Assembly: GCF_015182315.1 (NCBI RefSeq)
Contig: NZ_PRDL01000001.1
Span: forward strand, 2,852,001-2,916,000
Direction of reading: 5' to 3'
DNA: 64,000 nucleotides
Source: Cellvibrio polysaccharolyticus
Lineage (GTDB): Bacteria; Pseudomonadota; Gammaproteobacteria; Pseudomonadales; Cellvibrionaceae
The notes beneath the pieces were generated by a model. That model did no database searches. It was not told the origin of the DNA and saw only the letters and a list, made by a program, of their open reading frames with translations. Positions 25,147 through 34,183 of the stretch are shown here, in pieces. The stretch's first letter is position 1, and each line of letters starts with the position of its first letter. The position numbers and the translations under genes were made by a program.

Positions 25147-26148
25147 TTACGCACCGAATAGCGCCTCGCTATCCAGACCTTGTTTTTCCATGATGTCACG
25201 GAGACGTTTCAACGCTTCAACCTGAATCTGACGAACACGCTCACGGGTCAGACCAATTTCATGACCAACTTCTTCCAGCGTGCTTACCTCATGTCCGCGC
25301 AAACCGAAACGACGTGCCAGCACTTCGCGCTGCTTTTCGGTTAACTCGTCCAGCCAGCTGTCGAGACTGAGGGTAAGGTTGTTGTCCTGCAACAATACAG
25401 CAGGGTCGGATACGTGGGTATCGGCAATGGTGTCAACAACGGTTCTGTCAGAAGAGTTGCCAATCGGGGTATCGATAGAAGTAACGCGCTCATTCAAACC
25501 TAACATCCGCTCTACATCGGATACCGGTTTATCCAGCAATCTGGCGATATCTTCAGCGGTCGGTTCGTGATCGAGTTTCTGGGTCAGTTCGCGGGCTGCA
25601 CGCAAATATACGTTGAGCTCTTTGACCACGTGAATTGGCAGACGAATGGTGCGAGTCTGGTTCATGATGGCCCGTTCAATTGTTTGACGGATCCACCAGG
25701 TGGCATAAGTAGAGAATCTGAAGCCGCGCTCCGGATCGAATTTTTCAACCGCTCTGATCAGACCCAGGTTGCCTTCTTCAATCAGATCCAGCAATGCCAG
25801 ACCACGATTAACATAACGACGCGAGATCTTAACCACCAGACGCAAGTTACTTTCAATCATACGTTTGCGAGAAGCTTCATCGCCACGCAATGCACGACGG
25901 GCAAAATAAACCTCTTCTTCTGCACTTAATAAAGGCGAGAATCCGATTTCGTTGAGGTAGATTTGCGTTGCATCAAGAGTTTTATTGAATTTTTCATCCA
26001 ATATTCTTTCACCAGCACGACGAGGTGTTGCTGGTTCGGGGTGGTCATCGTCTTCAGCTAACAGGACATTTCTTTCAAACTCTATATCCTGCATGACGAA
26101 TACATCTTCACGGTCAAATGTGCTTGAATCCCTGTTTCCTATAGTCAT
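25147..26148 (-). CDS. rpoS: RNA polymerase sigma factor RpoS
   Basis: The stationary-phase and general-stress sigma factor, 333 residues. Region 1.2 begins DATQIYLNEIGFSPLL. Region 2 (about 97-167) has NLRLVVKISRRYVNRGLALL, DLIEEGNLGLIRAVEKFDPE and FSTYATWWIRQTIERAI. Region 4 holds the helix-turn-helix STLEEVGHEIGLTRERVRQI. The acidic N-terminus (LLAEDDDHPEP) is usual for RpoS. It lies downstream of nlpD, where an internal nlpD promoter commonly drives rpoS in related bacteria. The 142-base gap to nlpD contains no other gene. Confidence 0.97.
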   Translation of the reverse strand: MTIGNRDSSTFDREDVFVMQDIEFERNVLLAEDDDHPEPATPRRAGERILDEKFNKTLDATQIYLNEIGFSPLLSAEEEVYFARRALRGDEASRKRMIESNLRLVVKISRRYVNRGLALLDLIEEGNLGLIRAVEKFDPERGFRFSTYATWWIRQTIERAIMNQTRTIRLPIHVVKELNVYLRAARELTQKLDHEPTAEDIARLLDKPVSDVERMLGLNERVTSIDTPIGNSSDRTVVDTIADTHVSDPAVLLQDNNLTLSLDSWLDELTEKQREVLARRFGLRGHEVSTLEEVGHEIGLTRERVRQIQVEALKRLRDIMEKQGLDSEALFGA

Positions 26149-26290
26149 TTTTCAGCCCCTTATTCTCAGTTGACCGGTCGACACTGACTGCGCCGACACG
26201 TTACTACACAAGCTGTACCATTCCTTGTTGGTGAGATAATTAATCGGTTTATCTCACTGAACGCTATAATTGACAGTTCATTTTCCAGCT

Positions 26291-27130
26291 TCAACGCTTT
26301 GGTAAATAGATCATTGGATCAACAGGTGTACCTTCGCGTCGAATCTCAAAATGAAGCTTGACCCTGTCTGTACCGCTTGAACCCATTCCGGCAATTTTCT
26401 GCCCAGCGCCTACACTATCACCCTCCTTAACAAATAATGTGTCGTTGTGCGCATAAGCGCTAAGGAACGTCTCGTTATGTTTAACAATGAGAAGTTTGCC
26501 ATATCCTCGCAGCCCGGTGCCGGCATAAACCACCTGTCCGGCCGCTGCTGCCAACACAGGCTCACCCAAATTTCCGGCAATATCAATACCCTTGTTCAGG
26601 CCGGTGTTAGCCTGGAAGCGAGCAATGATGGTTCCTCTTGCTGGCCATTGCCAGCGCGGCGCCCCGGTCAATAAAACCGGTGCGGAAGGTTTACTGGCAG
26701 CGGGTGTTTTAATTTCAGAACGAGCGGCTGGAGGCGCCGGTTTTGCGGCTGCTGCGGTGGTACCGGTTACAGGTCGGGTGGCCATCGGCGGGGGAGATTG
26801 CGTGGGAGCGCGCGGCGTATTTTGTGCAACCGCCGGTTGACGAGCACCCGCCTGGAGACGGATGACTTGCCCGGGATAGATGGTAAAAGGGGGAGATATT
26901 CTATTGGAGCGGGCTAATTCCTTGTAATCGAGGCCATAACGCCAGGCAATGGAGAAAAGGGTTTCACCTTTGGCAACGTGATGCGTCTGAATCCGCCGAC
27001 CTGGCGGCTGATCGCGATCAATGACGTGAACACCGGAATTAACAGCACAAGCGCACAGCGACAAAAAAGCGATCAAGATAACAATCACTTTTAAATAAGC
27101 ATTTAAATGTCGCCATAACGCTTGTGACAT
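26291..27130 (-). CDS. nlpD: NlpD-like lipoprotein (LysM + degenerate M23), amidase activator
   Basis: A 279-residue outer-membrane lipoprotein. After a hydrophobic signal with lipobox LSLCAC comes a LysM domain (THHVAKGETLFSIAWRYGLD to YPGQVIRLQAG). A proline/alanine-rich linker and a C-terminal M23 fold follow. The zinc-binding residues are lost: the HxxxD motif reads NKGID and the HxH motif reads LHFE. It is therefore probably not a peptidase but an activator of the amidase AmiC during cell separation, as in E. coli. The ATG at 27130 is chosen; an upstream TTG is less likely. It precedes rpoS as in most gammaproteobacteria. Confidence 0.93.
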   Translation of the reverse strand: MSQALWRHLNAYLKVIVILIAFLSLCACAVNSGVHVIDRDQPPGRRIQTHHVAKGETLFSIAWRYGLDYKELARSNRISPPFTIYPGQVIRLQAGARQPAVAQNTPRAPTQSPPPMATRPVTGTTAAAAKPAPPAARSEIKTPAASKPSAPVLLTGAPRWQWPARGTIIARFQANTGLNKGIDIAGNLGEPVLAAAAGQVVYAGTGLRGYGKLLIVKHNETFLSAYAHNDTLFVKEGDSVGAGQKIAGMGSSGTDRVKLHFEIRREGTPVDPMIYLPKR

Positions 27131-27287
27131 AAAGGACTCGGTACGGTACAAAAACGCACGCTTTTTTTACTGTTAAAAGAAGCCTGAAAAATTGCTTTTA
27201 TGACAAATATATCTAATATTTTAGGCGCCATTTTTGCAATTTTGTCTATTTTTGCCGTCGATGCAAGGAAATATCCAACGAAATGGA

Positions 27288-28223
27288 TTATTTCTGCAAT
27301 TTGCGTCGATAAACGTTCGCACCATACTCCAGTGCGAAAACCAGAATAAACCCGAACAGTGCCACACCCAACACCGGCAAGGTTTGCGGATCGGTACCGG
27401 TCAAGGCCAGAAATTGGTCAGGCAATACATTTTCCTGTTGCACCGGAATTTGTTTGCCATGACGGTCAACCACCATTTCCAATACGTGTTTCCACGGCCA
27501 GATAATACTTAAAGACCCCAAAAGGAAGCCGGTCATCAATGCCAGGGTGACATCGTGATAATTCCTTAATAGCCAGGATAGCAGGTGAGAAAACATTAAC
27601 AAGCCAGTGGCACAACCCGCGGCAAAGCTGATCAGAATCACCAGGTTAAATTCCACCAGTGATTGCAGAATAAATCCGTACAAGCCCATCAGGATCAGCA
27701 TAAAACTGCCCGAGGTTCCGGGTAACAGCATGGCGCAGATGGCAATAGAGCCAGCCAGAAAAACCACCCACCATTCACCGGGCAATTCTGCCGGGCGAAT
27801 CATGGAAACACCGGTAGCGAATACCACCCCGACCACAAAGAGAAAAACAATTAACGGATTTCTGAAGGGTAGCGGCTTGGCAATATAGATGGTGGATGCC
27901 AGTACCATGCCGTAGAAAAAGCCCCACACCAGCAAAGGATGTTCAGCCAACAACCAGGTGACAACATTGGCGAGCGATAAAATACTGAGCAGAATGCCGC
28001 AAAAGAGCGACATCAGAAAGAACCCGTTAATGTGTCTCCAGAACGCGCCAAAACCTTCGCGGAACCAGATCGCCAGCGAAGCCGGTGTCATTTTTTTCAG
28101 GGAGTCGAGCAATTCTTCATAAACACCGGTGATAAATGCAACGGTTCCTCCCGATACTCCGGGAACGATATCGGCAGCGCCCATCGCCATGCCTTTGATA
28201 AACACCATCAAATAATGCTTCAT
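27288..28223 (-). CDS. DUF368 family membrane protein (PopT-like undecaprenyl phosphate transporter)
   Basis: A 311-residue polytopic inner-membrane protein. The N-terminus FIKGMAMGAADIVPGVSGGT is the DUF368 hallmark, and a mirrored motif ICAMLLPGTSGSFMLILMGLY appears in the second half, reflecting the inverted repeat of the fold. Members of DUF368 have been reported to recycle undecaprenyl phosphate across the membrane for cell-wall synthesis. It lies between nlpD and pcm, where related genomes usually have nothing. Confidence 0.9.
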   Translation of the reverse strand: MKHYLMVFIKGMAMGAADIVPGVSGGTVAFITGVYEELLDSLKKMTPASLAIWFREGFGAFWRHINGFFLMSLFCGILLSILSLANVVTWLLAEHPLLVWGFFYGMVLASTIYIAKPLPFRNPLIVFLFVVGVVFATGVSMIRPAELPGEWWVVFLAGSIAICAMLLPGTSGSFMLILMGLYGFILQSLVEFNLVILISFAAGCATGLLMFSHLLSWLLRNYHDVTLALMTGFLLGSLSIIWPWKHVLEMVVDRHGKQIPVQQENVLPDQFLALTGTDPQTLPVLGVALFGFILVFALEYGANVYRRKLQK

Positions 28224-28243
28224 GTTATTTCCTGAAAGAAGAC

Positions 28244-28918
28244 TTACCGGGTTATGCCCGGAACCAGCGGAACAAATTTCACCGGTTCCAGAATTTGAGT
28301 AATAAATTTATCCGAGCTGTCGTCCCGGATGATCATGTGTAAATGCTGCTCGCGGGCACCAACCGGAATAACCAATACACCACCAGGTGCCAGCTGGGCG
28401 AGTAGCTCTTCAGGAACAACGGCAGGTGCTGCCGCGCTTAAAATACCGTCAAACGGGCCCACTTCCGGCCAGCCAAAACCGCCATCAGCATGGCGTAACT
28501 GAACGTTATTCAGCCCCAGCAGGCGCAGGCGATCACGCGCTTTGTCCTGCAGGGGTTTGATGCGCTCGACACTGTAGATTCGGGGAAGCAGTTGCGCCAG
28601 TATGGATGTTTGATAACCGGAACCGGTTCCAACTTCGAGAACCTTGTCCAGCTTGCCACCGGCACCCAACAGAATTTCTGTCATGCGTGCAACGATGTAG
28701 GGTTGGGAAAGTGTTTGGCCGTGGCCAATCGGTAAAGCGGTATCTTCATAAGCGCGATGAGCCAGCGCTTCGTCAACAAAGAGATGTCTGGGTGTGTTAC
28801 GCATAACATCAAGCACTTGATAGTCGCTAACACCCTGTTCAATCAAACGCTGCACCAGACGCTCACGCGTTCGCAAGGAAGTCATGCCAACCCCCTGCAA
28901 AATGAGATCACTCACCAT
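28244..28918 (-). CDS. pcm: Protein-L-isoaspartate O-methyltransferase
   Basis: A 224-residue SAM-dependent repair enzyme that methylates isoaspartyl residues in aged proteins. It has HLFVDEALAHRAYEDTALPIGHGQTLSQPYI (family motif split over the N-terminal third), the SAM loop VLEVGTGSGYQTSILA, and ADGGFGWPEVGPFDGILSAAA. A GGAGG ribosome site is present; it is closer to ideal spacing for the GTG one codon after the ATG. It is the partner of the nlpD-rpoS stress cluster, although the usual neighbour surE is absent. Confidence 0.95.
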   Translation of the reverse strand: MVSDLILQGVGMTSLRTRERLVQRLIEQGVSDYQVLDVMRNTPRHLFVDEALAHRAYEDTALPIGHGQTLSQPYIVARMTEILLGAGGKLDKVLEVGTGSGYQTSILAQLLPRIYSVERIKPLQDKARDRLRLLGLNNVQLRHADGGFGWPEVGPFDGILSAAAPAVVPEELLAQLAPGGVLVIPVGAREQHLHMIIRDDSSDKFITQILEPVKFVPLVPGITR

Positions 28919-29137
28919 AGCCCTCCATTGAGATCAGTCCATCTCAGCCTTGTTTTTTTGGGCCTGACCGACAGCCGCTCGAATAATACACAGCCTGTTA
29001 TCATTCTCAAGCCGTTTCCGATCCTGCCGTACATTTATTATGCAAATCCCGGTAATGCACCGGGATAAAAAGGCGGCAACTATAACATACTCAATGGCAC
29101 AGACTTTGGGCTAACAGGCAGCCCGGAAGGCAGCCCG

Positions 29138-30115
29138 CTATTCGCCAGACTCGGGCGCTCCGGCCTGCGTCAGAAGGGTGATTTCTTTTAAAACAGCGGT
29201 TGCGAATTCGCCAGCGGAGAGCGAGAAACTTAATTCAAGATCGCCGCCCAGCCACTGCCATTGCATGGCTTCAGGCTGCAACACCAGCGGACGACGCTCC
29301 TGCTGCAAACCCTGATGTTCCAGCGCATTACACCATTCTGACCAGGGCTCCAACACCTGCTGCTCGAGCGCGGCCAGCTCACCACGGGTGATCGCCCGCC
29401 CCCTGCCCCACAAAGGACCGGAGGGACATTCTTGCGGCTCACCCTCTACCATGTCTCGCCAATTATTTTGTCGAACCCGCTCCGCCAGTACCAGGTTAAA
29501 AACCCAGGAACGTGCCGCCGATAAAATAATGCCTTTCTCCGAGCGTGACTTGATCGGTTTGCGATCAATTAATAAGGATTCCGCCTGGTTCAGATTATTG
29601 TACTGACGGCCAAACCGCTGCTCACCAAAATAGTTGGGTACGCCATTGTCACGAATGGTTTCCAAACGCTGCTCCAAAGCCTGCCGATCAGCGCCGGTTA
29701 CTTCCCGCAAACGAATCACAAACCGGTTGGCCTGATGTTCGCCGCGGCGCAGTTTGTGGTTATGTCGGGCAAACGCCAGCAACTTGAGATTCTCGTTAAC
29801 GAGCTGCTGCCAATCCGGCTCCGGCTTACTCGGTGGTAAATACACACTGAACCATTGACTGGTGACCGCATGGCGATCCTTACGGCCGGCATAACCGACA
29901 TCCATCTCCTGAACACCGGCCAGGCTGGCAATTTGTTTGGCAATCCAGGCGGTATTTTCACCCCGTTTGATAAGATGCAAATAAACGTGTTCGCCCTCAC
30001 CCCCCGGCTCATATCCCAGCACCTCTTCCACTTGAAAGTCTTCAGGAAACTGACGGAACACCGCGGTAGCCAAAGGCTCGCCATAGGCACAAGGGAAATC
30101 AGGATTAAATTGCAT
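29138..30115 (-). CDS. truD: tRNA pseudouridine(13) synthase TruD
   Basis: A 325-residue enzyme that isomerises U13 in tRNA-Glu. Motifs are EDFQVEEVLGYEPGGEGEHV, the catalytic aspartate in VGYAGRKDRHAVTSQWFSV, and NRFVIRLREV followed by GVPNYFGEQRFGR. SRSEKGIILSAARSWVFNLVLAERV marks the C-terminal half. It lies in the conserved ispD-ispF-truD order. A terminator separates it from ispF upstream, so it probably has its own promoter. Confidence 0.95.
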   Translation of the reverse strand: MQFNPDFPCAYGEPLATAVFRQFPEDFQVEEVLGYEPGGEGEHVYLHLIKRGENTAWIAKQIASLAGVQEMDVGYAGRKDRHAVTSQWFSVYLPPSKPEPDWQQLVNENLKLLAFARHNHKLRRGEHQANRFVIRLREVTGADRQALEQRLETIRDNGVPNYFGEQRFGRQYNNLNQAESLLIDRKPIKSRSEKGIILSAARSWVFNLVLAERVRQNNWRDMVEGEPQECPSGPLWGRGRAITRGELAALEQQVLEPWSEWCNALEHQGLQQERRPLVLQPEAMQWQWLGGDLELSFSLSAGEFATAVLKEITLLTQAGAPESGE

Positions 30116-30132
30116 AAAAATACTCGATATTT

Positions 30133-30171
30133 AAAAACAAAAAACACTGCCCCCTGTTCAGTGGGCAGTGT
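30133..30171 (-). terminator. Terminator of the ispD-ispF operon
   Basis: Stem ACACTGCCC/GGGCAGTGT (30144-30152 with 30163-30171), followed on the minus strand by TTTTTTGTTTTT. It sits between the ispF stop and the truD start. Confidence 0.85.
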
Positions 30172-30216
30172 CATTCCGGTTGCCGTTCAGCAACAGAGAC
30201 GAAAGAGAGAAGAAGC

Positions 30217-30690
30217 TTAACGGCGGCGTAGCAAGACTACGGCGTGGGTGGCGATGCCTTCTTTACGACCGACAAACCCCATTTTTTCACTGGTGGTAGC
30301 TTTTACGTTGATTTGTTCAACATCAGCTTGCAGATCGGCAGCAATCGTTTGCACCATGTGAGGAATATGGTTGGCCATACGCGGCGCTTCGGCAATGATG
30401 GTCATATCGGCGTTTTCCAGGCACCAGCCTTTGGCCATCACCTTGGCATACACCATGCGCAACAACGAACGACTGTCGACATTGCGATACTGCATATCAG
30501 TATCGGGAAAATGCTTGCCAATATCACCCAGCGCAACTGCGCCGAGCAAGGCATCGCACAGCGCATGCAACAGCACGTCGCCATCGGAATGGGCAATCAG
30601 CCCATGATCGTGGGGAATAACCACACCGCCAATAACGATTTTGTCACCTTCACCAAATGCATGTACGTCGTAGCCGTGGCCAATTCTCAT
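30217..30690 (-). CDS. ispF: 2-C-methyl-D-erythritol 2,4-cyclodiphosphate synthase
   Basis: A 157-residue enzyme of the MEP isoprenoid pathway that forms the cyclic diphosphate. The metal site is visible as D and H in GHGYDVHAFGEGD and H in AHSDGDVLLHALCDAL. IGKHFPDTD follows, as does the trimer-core region MTIIAEAPRM. The start overlaps the ispD stop by four bases (ATGA), so the two MEP enzymes are translationally coupled. Confidence 0.97.
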   Translation of the reverse strand: MRIGHGYDVHAFGEGDKIVIGGVVIPHDHGLIAHSDGDVLLHALCDALLGAVALGDIGKHFPDTDMQYRNVDSRSLLRMVYAKVMAKGWCLENADMTIIAEAPRMANHIPHMVQTIAADLQADVEQINVKATTSEKMGFVGRKEGIATHAVVLLRRR

Positions 30691-31418
30691 TGTGCTGTTT
30701 CCTGTTGCTGCAAAATCCAGCCGGCCAACGCGAGATCTTCCGGCCGGGTAATTTTAAGATTGTCCCGTCGACCTTCAATGATCAACGGCTGGTAACCGGC
30801 ACGCTCAAGCGCTGAAGATTCATCGGTTACCAGGTGATTGTGTTGTTGCGCTGCCAGTAATGCGTCACGCAATAAACCGTAGCGAAACTGTTGCGGTGTT
30901 TGCGCTTGCCACAAAACCGAACGGTCCAGGGTGGTTTCTATACAGCGGGATTCCACCACGCTTTTTAACGTATCGCTGACCGGCGTGGCCAGAATACCAC
31001 CCACCGCATGGCTTTGCAGGTGGTGGCGCAGGGCCGCAATATCTGTCAGGTGAATACAGGGACGCGCCGCATCGTGAACCAGCACCCAGTCATCCGGGTC
31101 AGCTTGCAACCGGAGGGCATTCAATGCATTGAGCACAGAGAGATGACGCTCGTCACCACCGGCAACCACGGTCAATGTCGGATAAAGGCGGGATAGTTCC
31201 AGCGCGGGCCAGTGTTTATCATCATCGCGAATAGCCACCACAATGCCTTTAACGTCCGGCACCTGATGCAAGCGTTGCAGCGTCCACTCCAGCACGGTTT
31301 TACCCGCCAGGGATAAATACTGCTTGGGAATATCGGCATTCATACGCGCGCCTATCCCTGCGGCCGGAACGATAATCCAGCAGGCGGATGGCGATGGCAA
31401 AGCAGAAGAATTCATCAT
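30687..31418 (-). CDS. ispD: 2-C-methyl-D-erythritol 4-phosphate cytidylyltransferase
   Basis: A 243-residue MEP-pathway nucleotidyltransferase that makes CDP-methylerythritol. The CTP-binding loop is VPAAGIGARMNADIPKQYL. The central motif VLVHDAARPC is invariant, and LWQAQTPQQFRYGLL and VTDESSALE mark the second half. Two consecutive ATGs are possible starts. It follows ftsB by 43 bases and overlaps ispF. Confidence 0.96.
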   Translation of the reverse strand: MMNSSALPSPSACWIIVPAAGIGARMNADIPKQYLSLAGKTVLEWTLQRLHQVPDVKGIVVAIRDDDKHWPALELSRLYPTLTVVAGGDERHLSVLNALNALRLQADPDDWVLVHDAARPCIHLTDIAALRHHLQSHAVGGILATPVSDTLKSVVESRCIETTLDRSVLWQAQTPQQFRYGLLRDALLAAQQHNHLVTDESSALERAGYQPLIIEGRRDNLKITRPEDLALAGWILQQQETAQ

Positions 31419-31461
31419 CAGGATAATCGGGACAGAAACACGCGGATAAAGATCAATGGCA

Positions 31462-31743
31462 TTATTTTTTCTTTTCTTTTAATACCATGAAGAAAGTTTC
31501 ATTTTCGCCAATCATACCGATATCGCTACGCGCACGCTCTTCAATCGAGTCGAGGCCGCTTTTCAGATTCTCAACTTCAACCTCAAGAACCCGGTTGCGC
31601 TCACGCAGGCGATCATTCTCGGTCTGTTGTACGGTAATTTCCGACTCCAGCCGCTGAACGTCAGCAAGGCTTCCTTCGCTCACCCACAAACGGTATTGCA
31701 GGGCGCATAAAAGTATTAATAAAGTGCCGAAAATCCACTTCAT
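31462..31743 (-). CDS. ftsB: Cell division protein FtsB
   Basis: A 93-residue bitopic divisome protein. MKWIFGTLLILLCALQYRLW forms the single membrane helix. A periplasmic coiled coil follows (VQRLESEITVQQTENDRLRE and beyond), ending in the GMIGENETFF region that contacts FtsL/FtsQ. The order eno-ftsB-ispD is classic. The ATG at 31743 matches known FtsB starts; a TTG three codons earlier is possible. Confidence 0.94.
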   Translation of the reverse strand: MKWIFGTLLILLCALQYRLWVSEGSLADVQRLESEITVQQTENDRLRERNRVLEVEVENLKSGLDSIEERARSDIGMIGENETFFMVLKEKKK

Positions 31744-31869
31744 CGGAATCAATTCTGTCGAAAAAGGGAGGCTATGTTACACCATACTCTCGGGGTGAAG
31801 GTAGATGAGACTGGTAATAGCGGGAAGGGCGTCAGATTTTCAAACGCGCGAGCGGAGGGTAATCACAAA

Positions 31870-31934
31870 AAAAGCAGGCATGAAAACAACGTCCCTGTTG
31901 TTCCAACAGACAGCCGGCAAGCGGCTTGTCTGTT
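31870..31934 (-). terminator. Hairpins after eno (possible terminator)
   Basis: Two consecutive stem-loops lie after the eno stop: a 12-bp bulged stem with arms AACAGACA/TGTCTGTT (31905-31912 with 31927-31934), then AACAAC/GTTGTT (31886-31903). On the minus strand the second ends in TTTTC and a TTTTTTT run follows at about 31868-31874. Confidence 0.5.
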
Positions 31935-31949
31935 TTTAAAGCAGAAAAA

Positions 31950-33242
31950 TCAGGCTTTGAATTCTGCACGACCGCGGTAAGGTGCCGCAGCAGAACCCAG
32001 CTCAGCTTCGATGCGCAGCAGACGGTTGTACTTGGATACGCGGTCAGAGCGGCACAGAGAACCGGTTTTGATTTGGCCAGCAGCCGTTGCTACCGCCAGG
32101 TCAGCAATGGTGGTGTCTTCGGTTTCACCGGAACGGTGAGAAATTACCGCGGTATAACCAGCGTCCTGAGCCATTTTGATCGCGTCCAGGGTTTCGGACA
32201 GAGAGCCGATCTGGTTGAACTTGATCAGAATGGAGTTGGCGATCTTTTTGTCGATGCCTTCTTTCAGAATTTTGGTGTTGGTTACGAACAGATCATCACC
32301 CACCAACTGGATTTTGTGACCGATTTTGTTGGTCAGGTCAGCCCAGCCGTCCCAATCGCTTTCGTCTTTACCGTCTTCGATAGAGATGATCGGGTATTTG
32401 TTAGCCAGGTCAGCCAGGTAGTCAGAGAATTCGTTGGTGGTGAATACGCGACCTTCGCCAGCCAAATCGTACTTACCGTCTTTGTAGAATTCGGTAGAAG
32501 CACAGTCCAAAGCCAAAGTTACGTTATCACCCAGTTTATAGCCTGCTTTTTCAACAGCTTCAGCGATAACTTTCAATGCATCTTCATTAGATGGCAGGTT
32601 TGGCGCAAAACCACCTTCATCACCTACGGCAGTGTTCAGGCCTTTATCGTGCAGGATTTTTTTAAGGCTGTGGAAAATTTCCGCACCAACACGCAGCGCT
32701 TCAGCAAAAGTTTTGGCGCCAACCGGCTGAACCATAAACTCCTGGATGTCTACGTTGTTGTCAGCGTGCTCACCGCCGTTGATGATGTTCATCATCGGAA
32801 CCGGCATGGAGTATTTGCCCGGCGTACCGTTCAGGTCAGCAATGTGTGCATACAAAGGTACTTTTTTGGAAATGGCAGCCGCTTTTGCAGCTGCCAGAGA
32901 TACCGCCAGAATGGCGTTGGCGCCCAGCTTGGCTTTGTTGTCGGTGCCATCAGCAGCCAACATAATGTTGTCCAGCTCGCGCTGGTTAACAGCATCTTTG
33001 CCAACCAGCAACGGCTTGATGGTGTTGTTGATATTATCAACCGCTTTCAATACACCTTTACCCAGGTAGCGGGATTTATCACCGTCACGCAGCTCCAAAG
33101 CTTCACGTGAACCGGTAGAAGCGCCAGACGGGGCAGCAGCAGAACCAACCGAACCATCTTCCAGAATAACTTCGGCGCTTACAGTCGGGTTACCACGGCT
33201 ATCCAGAATTTCAAACGCTTTAATATCAACAATCTTGCTCAT
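31950..33242 (-). CDS. eno: Enolase
   Basis: A 430-residue glycolytic enzyme (2-phosphoglycerate to phosphoenolpyruvate) and, in E. coli, an RNA degradosome member. Conserved parts: EILDSRGNPTVSAEVIL, APSGASTGSREALELRD, GDEGGFAPNL, then the Mg2+ ligands in LALDCAS, PIISIEDG and LVGDDLFVTN. ILIKFNQIGSL and SHRSGETED follow. Length and motifs are normal. It is followed by ftsB and preceded by kdsA on the same strand. Confidence 0.98.
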   Translation of the reverse strand: MSKIVDIKAFEILDSRGNPTVSAEVILEDGSVGSAAAPSGASTGSREALELRDGDKSRYLGKGVLKAVDNINNTIKPLLVGKDAVNQRELDNIMLAADGTDNKAKLGANAILAVSLAAAKAAAISKKVPLYAHIADLNGTPGKYSMPVPMMNIINGGEHADNNVDIQEFMVQPVGAKTFAEALRVGAEIFHSLKKILHDKGLNTAVGDEGGFAPNLPSNEDALKVIAEAVEKAGYKLGDNVTLALDCASTEFYKDGKYDLAGEGRVFTTNEFSDYLADLANKYPIISIEDGKDESDWDGWADLTNKIGHKIQLVGDDLFVTNTKILKEGIDKKIANSILIKFNQIGSLSETLDAIKMAQDAGYTAVISHRSGETEDTTIADLAVATAAGQIKTGSLCRSDRVSKYNRLLRIEAELGSAAAPYRGRAEFKA

Positions 33243-33268
33243 CAGTTCTTTAACTCCAGTTTCAACAA

Positions 33269-34120
33269 TTAACGAATATCGAGAGGTGGCAGTTGTTTTA
33301 CCACATCATCCACAGCTTTCATGTGTACTAAAAAATTCTCCAATTGCGACAGCGGCAAGGCGCTGGGGCCATCGCATTTTGCGTTGTCCGGGTCCGGATG
33401 CGCTTCCAGGAACAGACCGGCAATGCCCACTGCAAGACCGGCTCGCGCCAGTTCGGCCACCTGATGACGGCGCCCGCCGGAGGCTTCACCCAGTGGATCA
33501 CGGCATTGTAACGAATGTGTGACATCAAAAATAACCGGCGCGTTCCCACTCACATCTTTCATGGTGCGGAAACCCAGCATGTCTACTACCAGGTTGTCGT
33601 AACCGAAGCTGGTGCCACGGTCGCACAAAATAATCTGGTCATTACCGCATTCACGGAATTTTTCAACGATGTTTTTCATCTGCCCGGGGCTGAGAAATTG
33701 CGGTTTTTTGATATTGATAACGGCACCGGTCGCGGCCATCGCCGCCACCAGATCGGTCTGGCGCGCGAGAAATGCCGGCAATTGAATAATATCGCAAACC
33801 TCGGCTACCGGCTGGCATTGATCAATTTCATGCACATCGGTAATGACCGGGACATTAAACGTCTGTTTGATTTCCTGAAAAATTTTCAGGCCTTCTTCCA
33901 TACCCGGGCCACGGTAGGAGTGAATGGAGGAGCGATTGGCTTTGTCAAAAGACGCTTTGAAAATGTAAGGAATGCCCAGCTTTTGCGTCACATTCACGTA
34001 AGCTTCAGCCACTTGCATGGCCATGTCACGGGATTCCAGCACATTCATGCCGCCAAACAATACGAATGGCAGCGAATTGCCAACGTTGATTTGCCCAACT
34101 TTTACCTGTTTTTCTGACAC
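33269..34120 (-). CDS. kdsA: 3-deoxy-8-phosphooctulonate (KDO-8-P) synthase
   Basis: A 283-residue cytoplasmic aldolase that condenses arabinose 5-phosphate with phosphoenolpyruvate for lipopolysaccharide. Motifs: FKASFDKANRSSIHSYRGPG, VPVITDVHEIDQC, INIKKPQFLSPGQM, then LCDRGTSFGYDNLVVDMLG and VIFDVTHSLQ. The gene lies between pyrG and eno, as in many gammaproteobacteria, with a 26-base gap to eno. Confidence 0.97.
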   Translation of the reverse strand: MSEKQVKVGQINVGNSLPFVLFGGMNVLESRDMAMQVAEAYVNVTQKLGIPYIFKASFDKANRSSIHSYRGPGMEEGLKIFQEIKQTFNVPVITDVHEIDQCQPVAEVCDIIQLPAFLARQTDLVAAMAATGAVINIKKPQFLSPGQMKNIVEKFRECGNDQIILCDRGTSFGYDNLVVDMLGFRTMKDVSGNAPVIFDVTHSLQCRDPLGEASGGRRHQVAELARAGLAVGIAGLFLEAHPDPDNAKCDGPSALPLSQLENFLVHMKAVDDVVKQLPPLDIR

Positions 34121-34183
34121 GAAATTCTCACTCTGAAAAGTGAAAAAAGCACACAGATGGCTGCATGCTTTTTAAGGGATCAT

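Noticed and set aside
31926..33110. A 394-codon plus-strand open frame opposite eno
   Set aside because: Antisense to enolase; low-complexity Phe/Val/Gln-rich product caused by the codon bias of eno.
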